Positions 7,771-13,291 of a DNA stretch of 17,484 bases are shown one piece after another. Source of the stretch: Verrucomicrobia bacterium UBA6015. GTDB taxonomy: Bacteria; Verrucomicrobiota; Kiritimatiellia; UBA8416. Made by a program: the position numbers and the translations under genes. Position 1 is the stretch's first letter; each line of letters opens with the position of its first letter. The notes beneath the pieces were generated by a model. It was not told the origin of the DNA and made no database searches. It saw nothing but the letters and a program-made list of their open reading frames with translations. The stretch spans positions 5,579 to 23,062 of the forward strand of contig DIZZ01000042.1 in assembly GCA_002428045.1 (NCBI GenBank). Direction: 5' to 3'.

Positions 7771-8905
7771 GTTGCAGCTCCTTGCTCCATTCGAGGAGTT
7801 TCTTTTTCAGCAACGCCTTGGAAGGCAGATAAAGCTGGTATTCGCGGGCGTGGATATTGGCATCCTTGGGTAGCGTAAGTTCCACGATGGTGTCCTTCTT
7901 GGATTTGCACAGAAGAAGGCCGATGGTTGGATTCTCGTCGGGCAGCTTTACATGGCGGTCGAAATAGTTGACGTACATCTGCATCTGGCCTAGGTCCTGG
8001 TGGGAAAGCTTGTCCAGCTTGAGGTCAATGATGACGTAACTGCGCAGGATCCTGTTGTAGAAAACAAGATCAACGAAAAAATGGTCCTCATCGAAGGTGA
8101 ACCGCTTCTGGCGGGCCTCGAACAGGAAGCCCTTGCCGAGCTCAAGCAGGAAGCGCTCAAGGTGATCAATAATCGCCGATTCCAGCTCCGTCTCGGAATA
8201 TTCAGACTTCTCGTCAAACCCAAGAAATTCCAAAACATACGGTTCGCGGAGCACATCTTCGGCGCTGGTGATAATCTGGCCCTTTTCGGCCAGTTGCCGG
8301 ATGCCCACCTTGTCACGACTGAGAGCGAGACGTTCGTAGAGGGCCGACGCTTTCTGCCGTTTGAGTTCGGAGAGTGACCAGCCTTCATTGGATGCCTCGA
8401 TCTCATAGAAGCTGCGCTCGTCAGGGTCCTTGATGGTCATGAGCAGGACATAGTGAGACCAGCTCAGGGTAAAAGCTACGGATTTCGCGGACGGCGTCTG
8501 CGAAATCTGCCCATGCACCAATAGGTCAGGGAGCTCCTGACTTTTCCCCCGCACTGCCAATTGCCCAGACGCTGTCTGGGTAATTAGCGGGATACGGTGC
8601 TGCCACTCCAAAAAGAACCGTCTAATGTATTCAAGGTTAGCCTTTGAGAACCCCTTGCCGAACTCTTCCGTCAGTTTTTCCGAAAGGGCTTTGAGCAGTT
8701 TGGCCCCATATTCCGCCCGCTTCTCCCCTTTCTGCTCGTGCTCGACGATACGACGACCGATTTCGAAGTTAGTCAGCACCTGGAGGGTATTGACCGCGGA
8801 CGCGGCGGCATTGCGGGCATTGGCAATGAGTTGGCGTACTTCAGCCAGCAAGGCGGGGATGCCGTCATTCTTTCGCTTGCCAATGCTGGATGTTTTAGTG
8901 TTCAT
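7760..8905 (-). CDS. yhcG: YhcG/DUF1016-family PD-(D/E)XK nuclease
   Basis: A 381-aa protein. The N-terminal helical DUF1016 domain (~15-190) includes LTNFEIGRRIVEHEQKG (44-60), FSKANLEYIRRF (86-97) and LSWSHYVLLM (147-156). The C-terminal YhcG nuclease domain (~215-345) has EPYVLEFLGF, HFFVDLVFYN with D279, VIIDLKL with D294 and K296, and GQMQMYVNYFD (306-316). This matches the family's PD-(D/E)XK core. Such proteins are common beside restriction-modification genes but their exact job is unclear. ATG at 8905 has AGGGGG ~7 nt upstream. It lies 18 nt after mod and overlaps res, so it is part of that operon. Possible roles are an alternative nuclease or an accessory to Mod/Res. Confidence 0.9.
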   Translation of the reverse strand: MNTKTSSIGKRKNDGIPALLAEVRQLIANARNAAASAVNTLQVLTNFEIGRRIVEHEQKGEKRAEYGAKLLKALSEKLTEEFGKGFSKANLEYIRRFFLEWQHRIPLITQTASGQLAVRGKSQELPDLLVHGQISQTPSAKSVAFTLSWSHYVLLMTIKDPDERSFYEIEASNEGWSLSELKRQKASALYERLALSRDKVGIRQLAEKGQIITSAEDVLREPYVLEFLGFDEKSEYSETELESAIIDHLERFLLELGKGFLFEARQKRFTFDEDHFFVDLVFYNRILRSYVIIDLKLDKLSHQDLGQMQMYVNYFDRHVKLPDENPTIGLLLCKSKKDTIVELTLPKDANIHAREYQLYLPSKALLKKKLLEWSKELQHDS

Positions 8906-8923
8906 CTTTTATCCCCCTGTTGA

Positions 8924-10546
8924 CTACCGGGCATCCACCTTCAACTTGTAAGGCAACTGCTTGAACACGATTCCCTCGCGGCGGAGCCGGTCGGCCCCGA
9001 GACGGCAGGCCGTGCCATAGATCACCTTCGGCCCGGCGTGCTTCGGCAGGAACGACAGCACCGGAGTCGTCAGCACATTCCCGCCGTCCGGCGACTTATC
9101 CTTCAGAATGCCGTTGTACAGCAGATAAATGCCTTTGCCGTTGTGAATGCCGAGAAGCGGGGAATGCGGGCGGGACGCCCGCGCTCCCAGGGGCTCGCCC
9201 GTCTCGACAAAATAGACGTGCCGCGCCAGATCGCCGAACCGCACCGTATTGCGGATATTGCCCCGTTCATCAAACAGCGCGTCCCCCAGCACCGCAAACC
9301 GGAATCCGCTGCCCAGCCCCTCGACCGCCTTGCCCCCGCCGTTCGTATAGCCCTCGGAAACCCGTTTCACCCGTTCCGCCGTCACATTCCGGCAGATATT
9401 CGGATCCATCTCCACCATGATGAACCGCCGATTACCGCCATCCTCCTTGTTCATCTGCATCACCGCATGCCCCGTCGTACCGGAACCGGCGAAGGAGTCG
9501 AGAATGATATCGCCTGGCTTGGTTGCAAGCTCAAGAATACGACGTATCAGCCGCGTCGGTTTGGGCGTGATAAAGACGGATTGCGAGTCCGCAAAGTCGC
9601 AAGCTGCAAGCAGTTCCTTCTTGGCTTCTTGGGTATGTCCAACTTCAGTGTATGGCCAGATTGTATCAGGGACAACACCAGCTTGAACGTCGGTCAAAAA
9701 ACGTTTAAGGCGAGGCATGTTGTTGCCTTGCTTGCCCCACCAAATTCGGTTTTCAGAATCAAGTCGTTTGAAATTTTCCTCTGATATAGTCCAGTACCTT
9801 CCTGCAGGTGGGCGTTCGATGATTCTTCCCGATGGACACCTGACCGGATAAGTGCCCAAACTGTAATAATTCCGAGCAGAAAGATCGCTTGATGTCCATG
9901 CCCCCCGCGCATCATTGTCCGGGTTTTTGTAACGAGCATCATGAACTGCACTACGGACCAGTAGTAGGGGGCGCCACACTGATGCACGCATTGCGTAGAC
10001 AACTACAAAATCATGGCTTTCGGAGAAATGTCGGGCCGTGTTTTTGGTTGAAAAGTTCTTTTGCCAGATCACGGTCGCAACAAAATTTTCCCGCCCGAAA
10101 ACCTCGTCCATCAGGAACCGTAGCGATTGCACCTCATTATCATCAATGCTCACGAAGATGGCACCGTCCTCACGCAGCATTTCCCGCAGCAGGCATAGAC
10201 GGGGATACATCATGCAAAGCCATTTGTCGTGGCGGGTGAGGTCGTCCGCCTCCTTGCCGACGGTTCGCCCGAGCCATTCCCGCATTTCGGGGCTGTTGAC
10301 ATTATCGTTATAAATCCAGCCTTCATTGCCGGTATTGTACGGCGGATCAATATAGATGCATTTCACCTGCCCGCCGTAGTAGGGCAGCAGGGCTTTCAGC
10401 GCCAGCAGGTTATCGCCCTCGACCAGCAGATTCCCCGCCCCCGGATCACCGACAGACAACTCCGGCACATCCTTCAGCAGGTGAAACGGCACCTGCCGAT
10501 GATGATTCTCCACCGCCTTCCGCCCAATCCAATTCAATGTCGGCAT
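8924..10546 (-). CDS. mod: Type III Mod-like N6-adenine DNA methyltransferase
   Basis: A 540-aa protein. Motif IV DPPYNTG (67-73) comes before the SAM-binding motif I DSFAGSGTTG (350-359), the beta-class order of type III Mod enzymes. LLVEGDNLLALKAL (40-53) and FVSIDDNEVQSLRFLMDEVF (131-150) also fit. It would methylate adenine in the target site and guide Res. The variable middle (~165-330) probably reads the DNA target. At ~453-462 the sequence GARASRPHSP interrupts an otherwise conserved stretch; it is encoded by a GC-rich hairpin repeat (9166-9182). ATG at 10546 has GAGAG upstream, a moderate site. Followed 18 nt later by the YhcG-like gene. Confidence 0.92.
   Translation of the reverse strand: MPTLNWIGRKAVENHHRQVPFHLLKDVPELSVGDPGAGNLLVEGDNLLALKALLPYYGGQVKCIYIDPPYNTGNEGWIYNDNVNSPEMREWLGRTVGKEADDLTRHDKWLCMMYPRLCLLREMLREDGAIFVSIDDNEVQSLRFLMDEVFGRENFVATVIWQKNFSTKNTARHFSESHDFVVVYAMRASVWRPLLLVRSAVHDARYKNPDNDARGAWTSSDLSARNYYSLGTYPVRCPSGRIIERPPAGRYWTISEENFKRLDSENRIWWGKQGNNMPRLKRFLTDVQAGVVPDTIWPYTEVGHTQEAKKELLAACDFADSQSVFITPKPTRLIRRILELATKPGDIILDSFAGSGTTGHAVMQMNKEDGGNRRFIMVEMDPNICRNVTAERVKRVSEGYTNGGGKAVEGLGSGFRFAVLGDALFDERGNIRNTVRFGDLARHVYFVETGEPLGARASRPHSPLLGIHNGKGIYLLYNGILKDKSPDGGNVLTTPVLSFLPKHAGPKVIYGTACRLGADRLRREGIVFKQLPYKLKVDAR
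9166..9182. repeat. GC-rich hairpin repeat inside mod
   Basis: The plus strand reads GCGGGCG-GGA-CGCCCGC, a perfect 7-bp stem with a 3-nt loop. Together with the next bases it encodes the in-frame residues ARASRPH. The repeat interrupts the family-typical run between ETGEPL and SPLLGIHNG. I remember RASRPH-coding repeats as widespread in PVC genomes; this is memory, not a search. Confidence 0.6.
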
Positions 10547-10561
10547 ATCACTCTCTCAAAT

Positions 10562-10747
10562 TCATCTAGCATCACCCGTAAATTCCAGTTCGCCTTGCTC
10601 ATCAAGCAAGCAACCATACCCCGATCACCGCCCATAATCAATCCCCGCGCAATATGCATCAGGCAAATTCTGCAACCAGATAGAGCCTGGCAAAACCGAA
10701 GCATCCCCCGCCTGCCCCGAATCGAGCCACTGATGATGCCGATCATA
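10562..10747 (-). pseudogene. Decayed coding remnant between the methyltransferase genes
   Basis: One minus-strand frame of this gap reads YDRHHQWLDSGQAGDASVLP, then GSIWLQNLPDAYCAGIDYGR, a TGA stop (10625-10627), and in the same frame SGYGCLLDEQGELEFTGDAR before another stop. The composition looks protein-like on both sides of the stop, and there is no start codon in the gap. I do not recognise the family. The alternative frame that overlaps the upstream stop as ATGA (70 aa, ending inside mod) has an odd Met/Cys-rich composition and is less likely to be real. Confidence 0.35.
10594..10641 (-). promoter_or_regulatory. Possible mod promoter with inverted repeat near the start site
   Basis: On the minus strand TTGATT (10641-10636), a 17-nt spacer and TATGGT (10618-10613) form a modest promoter match ~67 nt before the mod start. 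An inverted repeat CTTGCT-N5-AGCAAG (10594-10610) covers the expected transcription start, a possible operator. It would let the mod-yhcG-res module be expressed apart from the upstream module. Confidence 0.3.
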
Positions 10748-11777
10748 CCCCAGAAGCTTCGAGCTTCCTTTTGATGTGGGCCGCTTGCGCTCGCGCCATA
10801 GGAGGCGGAAAAGCCTCACCGATCATTGATGCAATCTTGCCAATACCAAGGGAGACGTTGAATTGATAGCCTTCGGGGAATCCCTGCAGGAGCATGGCCT
10901 CGTAGGCTGTGATGCCACGGTTTTGCGAAGGATGGACAAAACGACCTTTCGATGGGTTGGTGCAACCCTGCGTGATGGTGGGTGCAACCGAATCGAACGC
11001 CATGCGCCCATACACATCACGGAAGCCCTTTGGACAATTCTTATGGCAATCGAGCGCGAGTTCTTCTGGCAGTTCGTCGCGATTCCGTTTGATAGCTTCA
11101 ATTCTTTTTTGAACCAAGGGTGACAGCATCTGGCGTATTCTCTGTAACGGCGGTGCGTATTCAGCATCAGGAGCGGGAAGGCCTTCGAGGAATTGGCGGA
11201 CCGTCAACTCGGTGGCGGACTTGGGAGGCAAACCGAAAGGATCTCCGAGCTGTTCCAGCGACGCAATCAATATCATTCGGTTCCGACGCTGTGGCACATT
11301 GAAGTCCTTAGCGTTGAGAACGCCTTCGGAAAAAACGTACCCCAACCTTGCCAGCTTTTCCTTAAACCTCGCTAACCGATCATCTTTCAGCAAACGGGGG
11401 ACATTCTCAATTAGGACACACTTCGGCAGCAACCCCCTCACAATGCGAGCTACCTGAAAAATGAGGTCATTCCGTTCGTCGTCTGCGACTGCACCATTGC
11501 GCGTGCGAATGGATGAAAATCCTTGACAAGGCGGACACGCCGCGAGCAAATCTAGTTCGCCTTTCGCAAGGTTGAACTCTTTCAAGAAGGGTTTGCAGAA
11601 GATTTTGCGTACGTCAGTATAAACTCGAACTCCATCATGGTTTGCTTTATACGTCGCCCGCGCGTGGCGACGGATCTCCGCACCCGCAAGAACCTTGAAT
11701 CCCGCGTCTTCAAGCCCTTGAGTCAATCCTCCGCAGCCGGAAAACAAATCGATAGCTATGCGCTGTTTCTCGTTCAT
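10743..11777 (-). CDS. C5-cytosine DNA methyltransferase
   Basis: A 344-aa protein with the standard motif order: I DLFSGCGGLT (10-19), IV PPCQGFS with catalytic C84 (82-88), VI ENVPRL (124-129), VIII QRRNRM (163-168), a target-recognition region ~220-290, then a C-terminal GEAFPPPMA in the place of motif X. It transfers a methyl group from SAM to cytosine C5. ATG at 11777 is chosen over an in-frame upstream start (11876) because AAGGAGG lies ~5 nt before it and the family begins here. Its ATGA overlaps the stop of the receiver-domain gene by 4 bp, so translation is coupled. No dedicated type II endonuclease lies beside it; the GHKL/receiver pair may take that role. Confidence 0.93.
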   Translation of the reverse strand: MNEKQRIAIDLFSGCGGLTQGLEDAGFKVLAGAEIRRHARATYKANHDGVRVYTDVRKIFCKPFLKEFNLAKGELDLLAACPPCQGFSSIRTRNGAVADDERNDLIFQVARIVRGLLPKCVLIENVPRLLKDDRLARFKEKLARLGYVFSEGVLNAKDFNVPQRRNRMILIASLEQLGDPFGLPPKSATELTVRQFLEGLPAPDAEYAPPLQRIRQMLSPLVQKRIEAIKRNRDELPEELALDCHKNCPKGFRDVYGRMAFDSVAPTITQGCTNPSKGRFVHPSQNRGITAYEAMLLQGFPEGYQFNVSLGIGKIASMIGEAFPPPMARAQAAHIKRKLEASGV

Positions 11778-13291
11778 TGTCCCTCCTTGCGCTTGGCCCG
11801 CAACAGGGCGGGTTGATTGACTCCGACACGGGTTGCATGCCCCCAGTATCGAGCGGCTATGCGTGACAGGATGCATTCGCGGACGAAACCCACAAGTGTC
11901 AGCCCGATAATCTGACGTTCAGGTGTAACCGCATATGTTTTGAGGCTCTCCGGAATAGATGCCGAAATTACATATTCATCTCCTTTGAATTGAATGAATG
12001 TGTCACCCGGCTTGGCCTGCCTTGGATTCCCGTTCGCAACCAATGAACTGTTTTTCACAGCTTTGACGAAAAGGAGATTTTCGGAACGAAGACAATCACA
12101 GGATTGCGCGATACATATCCAAATATGCGAGGGTTCGCTTTCATGATAAACAGCACCTCGCTTGACACTATTTGTTTGTATAGACATCGTGCTTACCGAT
12201 TCACAAAAGCAATCGAATGCGTTTACCCCACATATAAATTTCTTGATTGTCTCATTGATGGATTCCAGCGGGGCGATTTTGGCCGTGTCCTCCTTAATTT
12301 TTTTTGCTTTATCAAATCCTGAAAACGGGAAAAGACGTTTGGCTGCTTCCTTTTGCCCCTGATCTGAAATAACATCAAGAGACTGCGCCAGATCCTTGTA
12401 TTTTCTATTCAGCGGATGCTCTTTGTCGTCAAGCACATCTCTGCAAACAATACTAATAGATGAGTAATCTACTGCGAATTTCAGGTCTTCCATCAAATTC
12501 TCGAAAATCGCATGACGCGTGTCGGATTCTTGCTCATACTTCCGTTCGGCAAGGATTCCCAAGTCCGTTCCAACGGGAAGCGCGGAAAGCCATCTTGGTG
12601 TGTATTCTTTAATTCGTCCGCTAATTTCCAATGCCGCCCAGTGCAAATAATCAGGATAGGTCTGGGAAAGGCAGTCAAAGACTTTGGACACAAGTTGACC
12701 GGGAGCTGTCGTGAAGTCATTCTTGGCGAGAACACAAACAAATTGGCCATCGCCTGTTGAATACCAGTCACTTTCGCCAGCCTTGGACAACTTATCAGAC
12801 CATTCATCTGCGACTTGAGAGTCCGCTTCGGTCGGCTTTTGTGAAAGGACAAAAATAAAACGTGTACCGGATTCCGCCTTCAATAGTTCACTTATAATGG
12901 TCTTGGCGTTCCCCGAGTCATCTGAAGAACCAAGATACCAGTCCACAATCAACACATCGGCCTGCTTGGCAAGGAGCTTGCAATGGGCAAGAGGTTCGTG
13001 GTCAGCATAGTGATCATGACCAGTGGGATCTAGTTGAGGAAAGCTGAACAACTGGCAAAGCACTCCAGCTTTTGCGAAAGATTCAACCCCTTTTTGGAAG
13101 TATTTTCCGTCCTCGATTTTTTTTACGATTCCATCCCGCGTTTTCTTCTCTCTGGCATCCGAAAGGCACTTGATCGCATCGTGTACAGTGACATCGGTCA
13201 ATGACACGATTTGATCGTCAACCCAGAGTACTGTCTTGCAGAACTGACGAGCGATGCTCTTGCGCAAATCATCCGGTTGTGGATCAGGCAT
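11774..13291 (-). CDS. Receiver-like domain protein (conflict-system response-regulator family)
   Basis: A 505-aa protein. The N-terminal ~200 residues look like a response-regulator receiver: VLWVDDQ with the acidic pair D25-D26, LIVDWYLG with the likely phospho-acceptor D117, FVLS with S150, and VCVLAKN with K190. The gap between D26 and D117 is about twice the normal receiver spacing, so an insert is present. The C-terminal ~300 residues are not recognised; IWICIAQSCDCLRSENLLFV (393-412) and RVGVNQPALLRAKR near the end are their most distinctive parts. No HTH or nuclease motif is seen. ATG at 13291 directly follows the TAA of the GHKL gene, with GGAGG 8 nt upstream. The pair fits a kinase-like ATPase and its receiver partner. 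The gene is clearly AT-richer than mod or res. Confidence 0.75.
   Translation of the reverse strand: MPDPQPDDLRKSIARQFCKTVLWVDDQIVSLTDVTVHDAIKCLSDAREKKTRDGIVKKIEDGKYFQKGVESFAKAGVLCQLFSFPQLDPTGHDHYADHEPLAHCKLLAKQADVLIVDWYLGSSDDSGNAKTIISELLKAESGTRFIFVLSQKPTEADSQVADEWSDKLSKAGESDWYSTGDGQFVCVLAKNDFTTAPGQLVSKVFDCLSQTYPDYLHWAALEISGRIKEYTPRWLSALPVGTDLGILAERKYEQESDTRHAIFENLMEDLKFAVDYSSISIVCRDVLDDKEHPLNRKYKDLAQSLDVISDQGQKEAAKRLFPFSGFDKAKKIKEDTAKIAPLESINETIKKFICGVNAFDCFCESVSTMSIQTNSVKRGAVYHESEPSHIWICIAQSCDCLRSENLLFVKAVKNSSLVANGNPRQAKPGDTFIQFKGDEYVISASIPESLKTYAVTPERQIIGLTLVGFVRECILSRIAARYWGHATRVGVNQPALLRAKRKEGQ

Noticed and set aside
7150..7878. 242-aa plus-strand open frame
   Set aside because: Antisense to the helicase motif region of res; Arg/His/Gln-rich shadow sequence with no domain.
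10534..10746. 70-aa minus-strand frame starting in the methyltransferase stop (ATGA) and ending in mod
   Set aside because: The overlap looks like coupling, but the composition is odd (many Met, Cys) and another frame of the same gap looks more protein-like; kept only as a note under the remnant.
11778..11876. 33-residue extension of the C5 methyltransferase
   Set aside because: It overlaps the end of the receiver-protein gene in another frame, while ATG 11777 has a strong AAGGAGG and starts just before motif I.
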